Shown: positions 28,164 through 38,331, numbered from the stretch's first letter. The stretch: 64,000 bases of DNA from CAVVMA01 sp963788205 (GCA_963788205.1 CAWBGG010000009.1:682001-746000); one strand, 5' to 3'. Notes: generated by a model not told the origin, from the sequence alone. Program-made: numbers and translations.

Positions 28164-29765
28164 TCAAACGCCGCTCGGTTCTGCTAGCGACTCCTTGAGC
28201 AGAATCTTTTCCACCCTATCTACAATCTTCTGAGTTTCGCGCTTGCTGTCCCTGAACCAGTCCGTTGACCAAATTCGGTGCACGCTCCAACCAAGGTTTT
28301 CGAGGATGGACTGCCGAAGTCGATCGCGGTCGCGAACGGACCGAGCGGAATGGTAAGTGGCTCCGTCGCATTCGACGCCCAGGACGAAGGCACCTAGTTT
28401 CTTCGGATGCCGGATCGCGATGTTGATGAAGAAGCCTGCAACGCCGAACTGAGGTTCGATGTCAAAGCCGCGTTCTTTTAGCGCGTTGCCCGCCGCGATC
28501 TCGAAGTCGTTCGCCGGTTCGCCCCCGTATCGAGTAGTCTCAAGTTGGCCCGTTTTCGCGTAGGCGAGATATGCCTTTAGAGTCTTGATTCCCTGTTGGC
28601 TGGCGATGTCCACTCGCAACTCGTCAGGATCTATAGACGAAAAGACAAATATTCTCTGCTTGGCGCGAGTAAAAAGCACGTTCAATCGTCGCGGCCCTTG
28701 CGCCTGATTAATAGGCCCGAACCGTTGGAACAGATTACCCTTCGCGTCGCGCCCATAGGTGACGGATATGAAGATCACGTCCCGTTCGTCGCCTTGTACA
28801 TTTTCAAGGTTCTTGACGAAAAAAGGCTCCGCCGTTTGGGGCTGCTGTTCGAGCCAGTGCTGACACACTTCATCGTGTCGCGCGCGCTCGGTCAAAAGCT
28901 CGTCGATAAGCTCACGCTGCTCGAAGTTCAGCGCAACAACCCCCAGAGACTGGTGAGGATGAGTCCTTATGTGGTTGAGAATTGCGTTGACCACGCGGTC
29001 GGCTTCGGGTCTGTTGCGTCGTTCGTCGTAGCGGCCGTCTTCGACATGGCGGAATTTCACGCCCAAGTCTGGCCTGTCACGAAACGGCGAAGGAAAAAGA
29101 ACAAGACGGCTCCGATAAAACTCGCGGTTCGAGAAGGCGATTAAGCTTCCGTGCCGTGAGCGATAGTGCCACCTCAGCTGGCGAATTGGCTGATAGAGCG
29201 CACTAGCAACGTCGAGAATGCTTTCGTGCTCCTCGACCGATAACGTTTCATCTTCTGTGTCCTCGTCCTCGTCTCCTTCGAGCCGTCGTTCGAAAAACGT
29301 TGAGGGTGGAAGCTGCTTCGGGTCGCCCACGACAACCAGTTGACCACTCCGCGCAATTGCGCCCAGGGCGTCTTCCGGCTTGAGTTGCGACGCTTCGTCC
29401 ATCACAACAAGATCAAAGTGCAGCAGACCTGGCGGCAGATACTGGGCTACTGAAAGAGGGCTCATCATAAAGCAGGGCTTCAGGGTCTGAAGTGCACTTG
29501 CCGCGCGGCGAACTAGTTGGCGTATCGGAATGTGCCGCTTCTTTTTCGAAATCTCGTTTCGAATTAAGGCTAGGTCGGTCCACTGGCCCACGGGGCCGGT
29601 GCCTTGACCAGGGTATGGCCAACGATCTATACGCTTTGCCATCCGCTTGCGATTCAGAACGATTACTTCTTTGTCGTAGCGGATGAATTGATCGCGCGTT
29701 GCCTCCTGCGTGAGTCCCGTGAAGCGCAACAATTCTGGCCGGTCTTCAAATATGCTTCGGGTCAA
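28164..29765 (-). CDS. C-terminal half of DUF4011-helicase-nuclease (after in-frame TGA)
   Basis: This 533-codon frame is in the same phase as the upstream 1181-codon frame and is separated from it only by a TGA at 29784-29786 and a few codons (FAFYNT before LTRSIFEDRPELL). It holds the rest of a superfamily-1 helicase: FDLVVMDEASQLKPEDALG (Walker B), VVVGDPKQLPPSTFF, NVQGDERDVIFISVTYG and RRLNVLFTRAKQRIFVFSS. At the C-terminus is an MTES_1575/Vsr-like nuclease domain (FVLGVECDGATYHSARSVRDRDRLR, LGWSVHRIWSTDWFRD). It is probably translated only if the TGA is read through, or if the stop is a sequencing error. Confidence 0.85.
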   Translation of the reverse strand: MTRSIFEDRPELLRFTGLTQEATRDQFIRYDKEVIVLNRKRMAKRIDRWPYPGQGTGPVGQWTDLALIRNEISKKKRHIPIRQLVRRAASALQTLKPCFMMSPLSVAQYLPPGLLHFDLVVMDEASQLKPEDALGAIARSGQLVVVGDPKQLPPSTFFERRLEGDEDEDTEDETLSVEEHESILDVASALYQPIRQLRWHYRSRHGSLIAFSNREFYRSRLVLFPSPFRDRPDLGVKFRHVEDGRYDERRNRPEADRVVNAILNHIRTHPHQSLGVVALNFEQRELIDELLTERARHDEVCQHWLEQQPQTAEPFFVKNLENVQGDERDVIFISVTYGRDAKGNLFQRFGPINQAQGPRRLNVLFTRAKQRIFVFSSIDPDELRVDIASQQGIKTLKAYLAYAKTGQLETTRYGGEPANDFEIAAGNALKERGFDIEPQFGVAGFFINIAIRHPKKLGAFVLGVECDGATYHSARSVRDRDRLRQSILENLGWSVHRIWSTDWFRDSKRETQKIVDRVEKILLKESLAEPSGV

Positions 29766-29783
29766 CGTGTTATAAAATGCAAA

Positions 29784-32700
29784 TCAGTAGGCTGGAATGA
29801 GGCCCTCGACTTGTATGCTTCCGTCTTCGACGGGTTCGCAAAGAGCCTGAAGACCGGCCTGCGCGACCTCGTCGCGCGCGCGAAGAAAATTAAGCCAAGA
29901 GGGCAAGGCCTCCGCCTCGCCAAGAGCCCGTCCGCACCTTGCCTGTATGTCCGCCAGTCGCAAGCCACCCACATTGGTCTCGTACCAATGAGACTGGACG
30001 AGATCCGCTTGTTGGCAAAAGGCCGCGTGCGCTTCCCAAAAGACGACGAGCCGTTTGTTGAGGAGACCAAGGCCTTCCCGGATGTCTTGAAGGCGTGTCG
30101 CTACGTCGTCGCCGAGGAGCCAGTGCTTCAGCGCAGAAGGAAGGTCGCAAGCCCCTATCTGCCATAGCAAATTCAGGCAAGCCTCGACCGGGCTGGTGTC
30201 AGTCCTCACGCCGGCAAATCTGCTGCCGAGGATGGCGCTGGCCGAATGCTGTTCTAGTTCGAGCCGTCCATTTTGGTGAGCCTTTAATCGTTGGATCGTT
30301 GCGGCTAAGTCGCCGATCTTGCAGTGTTCTCGAATGCGAAGAGCTGCTAGAGAGTCCAGCACTTGCCGAGCCAACTCCGCCGTCTGCCGCAACTCGACCG
30401 CAATCTCCAAAAGCCGATCATTTGCCGCCCTCAGCGCGCTGTTTGAAAGCGTTTCCGCGACCTGTACTAGCCCGCCTTGCGCAAGCGCGTCGAGTTCATT
30501 GCGGATTTCTACCCGAGCCACGACCAATGTGTGAACGTTCTGGAGACGATCTACTGGGGCTCGGAACATGGCAACCATTAGCGCGCTTGCCGAAATGCGC
30601 TCAATTGCCAGTGCCTGACGAACTTCTGCGTACCAATTGGCAAGGCGTCGCAACGAAGCGAAGTCGGTGTCCAGGCCGTTGAAGTGAACGCCGAGCAGGG
30701 AACGATAGTTGGAATTTGTTTCAAAGCTACGCATGCCCTCGAGGATCCGCTGCAACTCTCTAAGTGCGCTCGCCATCTCGGTCCGTGACTTTCGGGCACG
30801 TACCTTTGATACCCTGCGAAAGTAATGCTTCGCGCGCCGATAGTCGGCGCCGAATAAGCGACTGAAGAGGCTGACGCTTTCCAGAACGCGTGCGTGTCCG
30901 TCAAGGTCGTCAACGCGAAGCGACGTATCTAAGGCGAAGGCCTGCGACAAGCGATCGCGTTCGGAGCATAGACCCTCGGCTTCTTGTGCAGCTTGAGTCA
31001 GTAGGCCGGCGGCATCTTCTCCCTCGAAGCTGGTTTGACGCATCGTCATAAGATTGAAGGGTGTTAGATCGAGCAGTCTGCAAGTCGCCGCCAGATCAAC
31101 AAGTGCCGCCGCTTCGCATGCGACTTCGGTCCCGAGCAAACGCAGCGATTCGGCAAAGAATGGAATGACGAGCTCGACTCGTGCCGCCAAAATTTGGGCT
31201 GTCTTCGCCCGCTCGCTCAATTCGCGAACAGTGCAGGGTCCGAAGCCCACCTCTTCGGCCCGCTTGCATAGTGACAAGGTGCGATCCAACTGGCCGGGTT
31301 CGACATCGGGAACTTCCGAGAAATGAGGTTCAAAGGTGCTCTGTTCCTTTCGCCAGGCGGCAAGCCCGCGCATGAAGGACAAGGCGCTGTGTCGGTTGAC
31401 CTCACTCGCCAGGGCTCGGAGAAGGTCGCGGGGGGCATTGTCGTCGGGCTGAGGAAGTTCCTTTTGCAGATCAACTGCCCGCGCGATTGTTTCAGCGGTG
31501 GATTCAATTTGAAGGCCGGTTGCTGGATCAAACGCGTTTACCGCTTCATCAAGTAAGCGTGCAGTTTCGCTCAGCTCCTTCAGCTTTGCGGTCAACTGCT
31601 GCTCACCCATGTAGTCGAGTGTGACATTGTGAATGCCGTACCAAGGGTGCGCACTCAGGTTCATGCGCCCGGCGACAACGGTAGAAAAATGCTTTCCATA
31701 GATTTCCAGGCGCTGACAATCAAGGTCGAAATCGGACGGCAGCATCTTGCGCGCGTTTAGTACGACGACCCCTTCAACAAGGTGCGGGTCGAATCGGAGT
31801 TCCTGCCTATATCGCTCTCGTGCCCAGATGACCTCGAACACAGAGCGACCGAAGGGGCCGCTCGACGAATTGACCAATTCCACATAGTCGAGGAGTTGCT
31901 GCTTGGCTCGTTGCAGCAGTCTGATCTTCCCATCGAGATCCTTTGGGTCCGCGAAAGAATCCAGCGCGTTTATTCGCTGTTCAAGATCATCCAGCAGTTT
32001 GCGCTTCTCCGTCTTGTGGCTGTGAAGCTCTAGACAGAAGATGCCCAGACCGGAGGTGTCAAGGCGTCTGCGGACCACTTCGTGGGCGGCCAGCTTCTCC
32101 GAAACGAACAAGATCGTCTTTCCTTCGGCTAGAGCGATCGCGATCAGGTTGCTGATAGTCTGCGACTTCCCCGTTCCGGGCGGTCCTTCTATAACCAGGT
32201 CCTTTCCTTGCAGGGCGTCGATGAGAGCGCTCAGCTGCGAACTGTCGGCGTCAAGAATGACTGGCGGAACCTGCTTCGAAATCGCGGGCGAATCAATTGC
32301 GTATTCCTCGCTGACATCACGGTCCGTTCGCTTTGTGCCTTCGAAAAGATCCTTAATGAGCGGATGCTCTACTAAGCCCAGTTTCGCGGGCCACGCGCGC
32401 GGATCGAGGTCGCGGTACATTCTCAGTTTGCCGAAATACAACAAGGCGAGCGTGATCTGGCGACGAAGACGCCAGACCGTCTTAGCCTTGAGGATGCCTT
32501 TCAGCTTGACAAAGTACGCCTCCGGCGAGTCGTCCTCGGAGAAGTCGGGAAGCTCTAAAGCGAAATCTTTTTTGAGTTTTTCGCGAAGGCACAGATTAGG
32601 CTCGATCTCTTCTCCGGAGTGTGCGATTTCGTAGGAGAAGGTTCCAGAGGCTGGGTCCGCCTTCCCGCGACTGATTGCCACGGGCACTGCCAACAGCGGA

Positions 32701-33329
32701 GCCAAGTGCGCCTCGGCGGAACTCTCGCTCTCATACCATTCCAGGAAACCGAAGATCAGGTATAATGTGTTGGTTCCGGATTCCTCGATTGCAGTTTTTG
32801 CTGCATAGCTAATGCGCCGCGAGATCGATTCAAGGTCGGCGGGATAGTGAAGCGTTTGAATGTGCCCCGGACGCCCCTTGAGTGTCGTTGAAGCCGCACC
32901 AGGCAGCGGCAGATCGAACGAAGTCGGAATCCCGAGTTGCTGAGCCCGTTCCCTCGCTGTTGGCCGGGAGTCACCCGGGTTCGGCGGCGGCTCCGGCACT
33001 GGCCTAAAGGTCAGGCTGTCGCCATCGACCAATCGTTGAAAGAGAACATCAGGAGCCGCGCCCACGACTTGAAGCGTCGATCTAGCCGAGTGGCGGAAAT
33101 TCAGCAACTTGTTCCGGTTAGTAAGATCAAGAAGCCTAGAGCGGATTCGTTCGAGGCCCGCCTTCGTACTTCCGATCAGGAAATCCTGGCTGATCGGGTT
33201 CGCCTTGTTCTCGAAAGGGGTCTCCGCAACCGCAGCGCCATCGTCGGCGCGAGGCTTCAGAGGTGCACTACACCGCGAGCACGAACTGACGGCTTCAGGA
33301 TTTTCCAGACCGCAGCTTGCGCAGCGCAT
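29784..33329 (-). CDS. N-terminal part of DUF4011-helicase-nuclease, probable anti-phage protein
   Basis: 1181 codons up to an in-frame TGA. It opens with a zinc ribbon (MRCASCGLENPEAVSSCSRC), followed by a DUF4011-type region (RLLDLTNRNKLLNFRHSARS) and, near residue 385, the helicase Walker A EGPPGTGKSQTISNLIAIAL. A long helical insert then leads to the helicase C-terminal half encoded past the stop. Related DUF4011/SF1-helicase/MTES_1575-nuclease giants occur in defence islands, and some are annotated as the anti-phage protein Hhe; the defence role here is inference from that. The full protein would be about 1721 residues. Confidence 0.85.
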   Translation of the reverse strand: MRCASCGLENPEAVSSCSRCSAPLKPRADDGAAVAETPFENKANPISQDFLIGSTKAGLERIRSRLLDLTNRNKLLNFRHSARSTLQVVGAAPDVLFQRLVDGDSLTFRPVPEPPPNPGDSRPTARERAQQLGIPTSFDLPLPGAASTTLKGRPGHIQTLHYPADLESISRRISYAAKTAIEESGTNTLYLIFGFLEWYESESSAEAHLAPLLAVPVAISRGKADPASGTFSYEIAHSGEEIEPNLCLREKLKKDFALELPDFSEDDSPEAYFVKLKGILKAKTVWRLRRQITLALLYFGKLRMYRDLDPRAWPAKLGLVEHPLIKDLFEGTKRTDRDVSEEYAIDSPAISKQVPPVILDADSSQLSALIDALQGKDLVIEGPPGTGKSQTISNLIAIALAEGKTILFVSEKLAAHEVVRRRLDTSGLGIFCLELHSHKTEKRKLLDDLEQRINALDSFADPKDLDGKIRLLQRAKQQLLDYVELVNSSSGPFGRSVFEVIWARERYRQELRFDPHLVEGVVVLNARKMLPSDFDLDCQRLEIYGKHFSTVVAGRMNLSAHPWYGIHNVTLDYMGEQQLTAKLKELSETARLLDEAVNAFDPATGLQIESTAETIARAVDLQKELPQPDDNAPRDLLRALASEVNRHSALSFMRGLAAWRKEQSTFEPHFSEVPDVEPGQLDRTLSLCKRAEEVGFGPCTVRELSERAKTAQILAARVELVIPFFAESLRLLGTEVACEAAALVDLAATCRLLDLTPFNLMTMRQTSFEGEDAAGLLTQAAQEAEGLCSERDRLSQAFALDTSLRVDDLDGHARVLESVSLFSRLFGADYRRAKHYFRRVSKVRARKSRTEMASALRELQRILEGMRSFETNSNYRSLLGVHFNGLDTDFASLRRLANWYAEVRQALAIERISASALMVAMFRAPVDRLQNVHTLVVARVEIRNELDALAQGGLVQVAETLSNSALRAANDRLLEIAVELRQTAELARQVLDSLAALRIREHCKIGDLAATIQRLKAHQNGRLELEQHSASAILGSRFAGVRTDTSPVEACLNLLWQIGACDLPSALKHWLLGDDVATRLQDIREGLGLLNKRLVVFWEAHAAFCQQADLVQSHWYETNVGGLRLADIQARCGRALGEAEALPSWLNFLRARDEVAQAGLQALCEPVEDGSIQVEGLIPAY

Positions 33330-33535
33330 CCCCCGAACCTTTCTGCCAAAGGATCATGGTGCGTTTTACCACGCCAGCCGTACCTCCGGCCAATCCCTCG
33401 ATTTGACCTTGCGTTTGGCCCGTGCGCTCCTTCGCGCTGGGCGCGGACGCTCGCAGCCGACAGTGGCGCGATGAGCAACGACCGGGCTACAGCCGCGCTC
33501 ACGCCAATTGAACCGAATCCGGGATCAACCGCGAG

Positions 33536-34300
33536 CTACGGATGACCCAATCCCGCGGCGGGGATGATTGACTGTTCGGACGAGCCGGCTTCGGCGAGCT
33601 TCCAGCCGTATTCGAAGGCGGTGGCGCGCTGGTCGGCGGTGCCGTGACTCTCCTGTGCGCCGACGAAATCGTCGCCGACCAGCCGATAGTAGGTCGTGAT
33701 GTCGTCGGGCCGGATACCCAGGAATGACATCGTGTAACCGGCAAAGCGGTCGGCCTCCAGTTCGCGCTCCTCACTGGATATATTGGCGCGGCTGGAATCG
33801 AAGTCGCCGTGCACCTCATGGCCGACTTCGTGCGCGAAGATCGCGTAGACCATCGGCTTTTCGTCGCGCGCTTCCTTGATGTTCATCCAGCCGTTCAGGA
33901 GTCCGGCCATCACTTGCGGATGGTAGAAGACGCAGCCGCCGGGGCGTGCGTGCGGTCCAGCGGGATCAATCGATTGGTAGACCTTGACGTCGGAATGCCA
34001 GACGCGGTTGATTTCCGCGACCACAGCCTGGACCTGGTCGTTGGCAGGCACGGCCCGCTCGCCGCAGAAAGTGGGTGATTTGGCCTGGGTGGGTCCGGCC
34101 GAAGCAGATCCGGCCAGCCCGGTTGCGGCCGGCTGATCTGAGGGCGCGGCTGATTGGGACTGCTCCGGTTGCGCGGGCGAAGTCACGATCTGCCAATCGC
34201 CGTCGTCGCCGCTGCGGGCCGCGGCCGGAAACACGACGCCCGCGACAATGGCGCAGAGCGCCATCGCCGCCAGACCTCGCGGCATCTCCCGTCCGATCAT
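33536..34300 (-). CDS. Exported M48-like zinc metalloprotease
   Basis: About 254 residues. The signal peptide is MPRGLAAMALCAIVAGVVFPAAA (an ATG at 34285 may be the true start), followed by a Ser/Pro/Gln-rich linker and a protease domain. The zinc motif is FAHEVGHEVHGDF, with the third ligand in EERELEADRFAGYTMSFLG (ExxxD), as in M48-type gluzincins. It would act in the periplasm on unknown protein substrates. A diverged copy of the first ~60 codons lies at 45290-45481, separated from this gene by the inserted tubulin/Hsp70 island. Confidence 0.85.
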   Translation of the reverse strand: MIGREMPRGLAAMALCAIVAGVVFPAAARSGDDGDWQIVTSPAQPEQSQSAAPSDQPAATGLAGSASAGPTQAKSPTFCGERAVPANDQVQAVVAEINRVWHSDVKVYQSIDPAGPHARPGGCVFYHPQVMAGLLNGWMNIKEARDEKPMVYAIFAHEVGHEVHGDFDSSRANISSEERELEADRFAGYTMSFLGIRPDDITTYYRLVGDDFVGAQESHGTADQRATAFEYGWKLAEAGSSEQSIIPAAGLGHP

Positions 34301-34485
34301 AAGACGGAGTGTACATAGCGTAGGAAAACGAAGCTATCAGGCAGGTCGCGAGCGGTCTCAGGGCGCGGTGGCACTTGGCGCCCACACCGCATGCACCTGC
34401 GTCGCAGGCTGCGACGGCATCGTCCAGGCGGCGCCGATCTGATTCGGCCGGCATCGGGACCGGCCGCGCAGCTTGCGTGCGAGCG
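34110..34485 (-). repeat. Left ~375 bp direct repeat flanking the tubulin/Hsp70 island
   Basis: Contains the protease 5' region, the ~55 bp spacer and the last ~40 codons of the MBL-fold hydrolase gene (TMPSQPATQVHAV and SATAP are readable in reverse). It matches 45290-45665 with scattered substitutions and small indels, roughly nine bases in ten by eye. The MBL copy here is truncated at about 34485, where island sequence begins. Confidence 0.75.
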
Positions 34486-34772
34486 GGCGTCGGATCAGAG
34501 CAGTCCAACTAACCAATTCCGACCGAATCTGCCAAACATTCGAGGCGGATCAGGTTTTGAGAAACGACAGGGTTTCAAATAATGATTACGAGCGAAGATT
34601 CACATGATTGCTGGCATCTCTTGAAGGAGACTGCGCGGGTTTGACAAACCGTCCGCAAGGCGATAACTGATCTTGTCCTCGCTGAGCCATAGCGGCTCTT
34701 TTGCTGCGGCGCCGGGTGGGAGTGGACGACATCGGGTGGCCAGTGCGCACGCAGCCGAGAGAGGGGGTGAAC
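34486..34772. other. Leader region of the island operon
   Basis: About 290 bp between the left repeat and the VWA gene with no coding potential I can support. It is lower in GC than the flanks and presumably carries the operon promoter, but I see no unambiguous -35/-10 pair. Confidence 0.35.
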
Positions 34773-36234
34773 ATGCTGCGACATCGATGGAGCACTGGTG
34801 TTCGGTCGGGGGGTGGTGAGTATTCTGCAGGTCTGCCGATCAGCTGCGGAACATCTTTGTCAGCGAGGACATGCCGGCTCATTAGCAACGCGCAGCAGTT
34901 GCTGGCGTCGGCCTTGCACACCATCCTATTTCTCGGCGCTACTGCCACGCTACTGTCCTTGCTCGGCGGCTGTCGCACGGAGATCTGCCGATGCAGACCT
35001 GTTACAACTACTGCCGGTCCTGAATCCGACGCAGATCAGAACCCTTCGTCCAGCCTCTCCGCACAAGTGTTCATCGATTCGTCTGGGTCGATGCGAGGAT
35101 TCGTCGCCGCGAACCCCAGGACCCAATACGTGCGGTTCCTGCAGACCCTCGAGCTAACGTTCGTGACCGGGTGGTCCAATTCCGCGGTGGTTTGCTACCA
35201 GTTTGGCAAAACCCCGCGCCGCGTCACGCGCAGGCCCTGTTATGAAGCCGCTTCTAAACCCCGCTTCTACATTGATCAGGAAACTCGCATCGATCACGCG
35301 TTTGAAACCGTGACGCCGAACACGCTCACGATCGTGATAACAGACCTGTTCCAGAGCGACTCGGATGTCGGAGCACTGATCAGAGTGCTTCGTGATCAAG
35401 CAATCCGCCGTGGAATGTCCATCGGAATTATAGGCGCTCGCAGCGAATTCGATGGGACGGTTTCCGAGGTCGGCGCGGAAAACCGGCATTTTCGCTATCG
35501 CAGCACGCCGGGCCGCGAAGAGACTTACCGCCCCTTCTACGCCGTGATTGCGGGTAGACGGCCCGACGTTCAGCGGTACCTTGAGCAGTTCCGCCTTGGG
35601 TATCCACAGTCGGCGGCTGGCTGTCACGCCATTGTCCTTTCACCACAGAAGGGGGTGCATGTCCTAGATGTTCAGTCTTTCAAGCTCAGCGACGTCAGAG
35701 GTGCTGTTCGCATGTCGACCTTCCTCGCGGGGTGCTCGAATGACAAGGCTTTCGCGCTTCGGGATCGGAGCATAGCTCTCAGCATGGTAGCCAGGGGCAC
35801 CTACAAATCGTCAGGCGACGCTCCAGCGCCGGACATCGGTAAAGCCACGACCATCGTCGAAGCGAGCAAATGCTCGGGTGACCAGGTAGAGCGATCTTCC
35901 GCTGGCAGACCAAGCACTCGAGGCCACTCTGGAGCGGTCGGGCGACGGCCAAGCCGCCCTTCGGCTTAGCGTTGAGCCACGCAAACTGCCTGGTGCTGGC
36001 ATTTACGTTTTCCGATTGCGCTGGGTCGCGGGGCCCGACGCGTACACTCTTCCCGACTGGTGTGACCAGTGGGAGATGGACCTGTCGAGGCTTCCGCAGT
36101 GGGAGGCTCATCCTGGCACTTTCGATGGCAGTAAGACACAGAACATCCGGGAATTTGTCAGCGGCCTCTGGACCTCGTTGGTCCGCGATACGGCGCCGGA
36201 ACTTGGAAGCTTTGAGCTCTACGTGAAATCCTGA
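34773..36234 (+). CDS. VWA-domain lipoprotein, frameshifted near 35895 (island gene 1)
   Basis: The start at 34773 has GAGAGAGGGGG upstream. A hydrophobic segment (ILFLGATATLLSLLGGC) ends in a strong lipobox, followed by a Ser/Thr-rich linker. A von Willebrand A-type domain begins AQVFIDSSGSMRGF, with the DxSxS MIDAS motif, and TIVITDLFQSDSDV as a second strand. The first frame ends at 35969 after an arginine/serine-rich tail. A different frame from about 35895 reads SDLPLADQALEATLERSGDG through WVAGPDAYTLPDWCDQWEMD to a stop at 36234. The intact protein was therefore about 486 residues. It is likely an outer- or inner-membrane-anchored metal-binding adhesion module of the operon. Confidence 0.75.
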
Positions 36235-36248
36235 GGGTCAGACAACTT

Positions 36249-36803
36249 ATGAAGTTTCGCAACCGTATGACTTGGTACTACGCCAAGAGCGTTTCGCTGA
36301 TAATCCTGGGAATAGTAGCCGGCTTTTATGCGGGGCGCTTGCTCCTTATTCTTGAGAGCGAATCGCTTCGTACCTACCTGCTGGTCGTTCCTCGAGACCC
36401 TGAGGTCACGCTCGATCCCACGTGGATAGAGTCATTCGAGGCGCTTGCTTTGTTCGGGATTGAGATTCAGTTGGGTGCTGTCCTCGCGTGGCACCTTGCT
36501 GCGATGGCGAGCAGCGGCAGGGAGACGAGTCTGAAGTATGTGTGGATGATGGTGTGGCTGACACTTGGCCTGCTTTGGCCCATCACATGGCTCACAGGGG
36601 TCGCGGCAGGCTTGGCGTCCGTCCGGCTCGGAATAGGGTTTTTTGGTTCACTTGAGATGGAGCAAGGGATGAGTTGGGCCACCATATTTTATCTGGTCAA
36701 TGTCGTCGCCGTGTACTGGGTAGCTACGCTGTGGTTCACGCCCGCAAGTCACAAATATGACCCAGTTGGCGCAATTCGGTTTCGGGGTCCTTTACATTAC
36801 TGA
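36249..36803 (+). CDS. Four-helix integral membrane protein (island gene 2)
   Basis: 184 residues with four predicted membrane helices: SVSLIILGIVAGFYAGRLLL, ALALFGIEIQLGAVLAWHLA, VWMMVWLTLGLLWPITWLTG and IFYLVNVVAVYWVATLWFT. Between the first two is a short extracytoplasmic-type loop. I recognise no family. It begins 14 bases after the VWA gene and is followed closely by the tubulin-like gene, so it probably forms part of the same complex, perhaps as the membrane platform. Function unknown. Confidence 0.7.
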   Translation: MKFRNRMTWYYAKSVSLIILGIVAGFYAGRLLLILESESLRTYLLVVPRDPEVTLDPTWIESFEALALFGIEIQLGAVLAWHLAAMASSGRETSLKYVWMMVWLTLGLLWPITWLTGVAAGLASVRLGIGFFGSLEMEQGMSWATIFYLVNVVAVYWVATLWFTPASHKYDPVGAIRFRGPLHY

Positions 36804-36825
36804 AAGGAGGTTCTGATTAAACGGC

Positions 36826-38331
36826 ATGGCTCGTTGTTATGCGATCGGAATTGGTGGCACTGGCGCCCGCTGCATGGAGGCCCTTCTCTATTTGTGCGCA
36901 GCCGGGTTGGGGCCCGAACATTTGACGATGTTCTTCGTGGATGTCGACGGCTCGAACGGCAATCTAACGCAAACCCGCGAAGTAGCGGGGCTATACGGCA
37001 GGCTACAAGCTGGAATGGTAGGGGCTGGCTCACCAGCCGCGGTCTTCAAGACGCGGGTCGCCCTTACGAATCCCGACTACTGGAACCCGCTCGAGAGACC
37101 GGGACAAACGCTCTCGAACTTTTTCGGGATTGACGCGCTACGGGCCGACCCGCAGCTCTTGAGCACGGCGCATCTTTTGGATGTCCTGTACAGCAGGCGT
37201 GAGCATGGGACCGATCTTGATAAAGGTTTTCGCGGACGGCCTTCGATCGGTGCCGCGGTATTCGGCGCCAGGGTAGAACTGGCCGAGGGCGCTGGAACTC
37301 CTTGGGTGGATATAGGTCAACAGATTTCGGCCAGTGCGGGACTTGGGGCGGACATCCGTTTGTTTCTCTTCGGCTCTATCTTCGGTGGCACCGGAGCCGC
37401 AGGATTCCCGACATTTGCTCAACTGATTAGGACATATTTCCAGAGTCGGACGAATCCCGTCCATGCGGCGTGCGGCGGCGCCCTCCTTCTGCCCTACTTT
37501 TCGTTTAACCCAAATCCGGCAAAGCTAGAAAAGGATGAACTCTACGCCGATCCGGGCGCGTTTCTGAGCAATTCGCGCGCAGCATTGTCCTACTATGCGA
37601 GAGGCATCAGTGCGATCGGCTACGATCGACTCTATTTACTCGGCATGGACACTGCGCGCACGCAGGATAATTTCGAACTCGGCGGGCGAGAACAGAAGAA
37701 CGGAGCGCACGTTGTCGAGCTTCTGGCAGCCCTGGGCGCGCTTGATTTTTTCAACTCCGACACTTTGCCGGCGAATTGGCAGGCAATCGGCATTTTGGCG
37801 CGGGACCAGCCGAACTCTTTTGAGTGGAGCGACCTACCGCCGGTTCCCCGCCAGCAGGGCCAGCAAGACCAAGCGGACGGGCATAAGTCGCCGGCTTCGA
37901 CTCAAGAGCGTATCAAACGCCTGGCGCGGATGTGCGCAGCATATTCATATATCCTCTACCCGGAGATTCACAGGCGCAATTTCAGCAAGGCACGGACACC
38001 TTGGTACGTGGATCTGCTCGGAGAACCGGACTCCGAAGCGAAGAAGGCTCTCGCAAGTTACAAGGACTTCTCGGACAAGCACCTGAAGTGGCTTGGGGAG
38101 TTGCATGTGCAGGACAGCAAGGCATTCTCAGTGAACCTTTTCAATGCTGCGGGGTTCAAGGATCAGCCGGCTGTAGAGGCAGACGGACTGAACTTCGTAT
38201 ATGGGGAGCAAGCGGCCTGGCGGTATTCCGCCAATAACGTCTGGCGAAGGTTCTGTGACGCCGCGCCGGTCCGCCCGAGGGCCACTGGCTTCGGTCCTTT
38301 CATAGGTGCGCTCCACGAAATCTGCGAATAG
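36826..38331 (+). CDS. Tubulin/FtsZ-like GTPase, Tubulin_2-type (island gene 3)
   Basis: 501 residues. The N-terminal RCYAIGIGGTGARCMEALLY is the first glycine-rich nucleotide loop, and MFFVDVDGSN follows as a conserved strand. Near residue 190 FGSIFGGTGAAGFPTFAQLI carries the tubulin signature GGTGxxG. This is the pattern of the Pfam 'Tubulin like' (Tubulin_2) group, distinct from cell-division FtsZ. The C-terminal ~200 residues are not recognisable. AAAGGAGGT lies 15 bases before the ATG, a long but plausible distance. GTP binding is well supported; polymerisation is inference. It is embedded in the operon with VWA and Hsp70-like genes. Confidence 0.85.
   Translation: MARCYAIGIGGTGARCMEALLYLCAAGLGPEHLTMFFVDVDGSNGNLTQTREVAGLYGRLQAGMVGAGSPAAVFKTRVALTNPDYWNPLERPGQTLSNFFGIDALRADPQLLSTAHLLDVLYSRREHGTDLDKGFRGRPSIGAAVFGARVELAEGAGTPWVDIGQQISASAGLGADIRLFLFGSIFGGTGAAGFPTFAQLIRTYFQSRTNPVHAACGGALLLPYFSFNPNPAKLEKDELYADPGAFLSNSRAALSYYARGISAIGYDRLYLLGMDTARTQDNFELGGREQKNGAHVVELLAALGALDFFNSDTLPANWQAIGILARDQPNSFEWSDLPPVPRQQGQQDQADGHKSPASTQERIKRLARMCAAYSYILYPEIHRRNFSKARTPWYVDLLGEPDSEAKKALASYKDFSDKHLKWLGELHVQDSKAFSVNLFNAAGFKDQPAVEADGLNFVYGEQAAWRYSANNVWRRFCDAAPVRPRATGFGPFIGALHEICE

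Noticed and set aside
33966..34508. 180-codon reverse frame over the left island repeat
   Set aside because: It is an out-of-frame reading of the protease start and the MBL 3' remnant; the biologically meaningful frames are the ones described for those genes.
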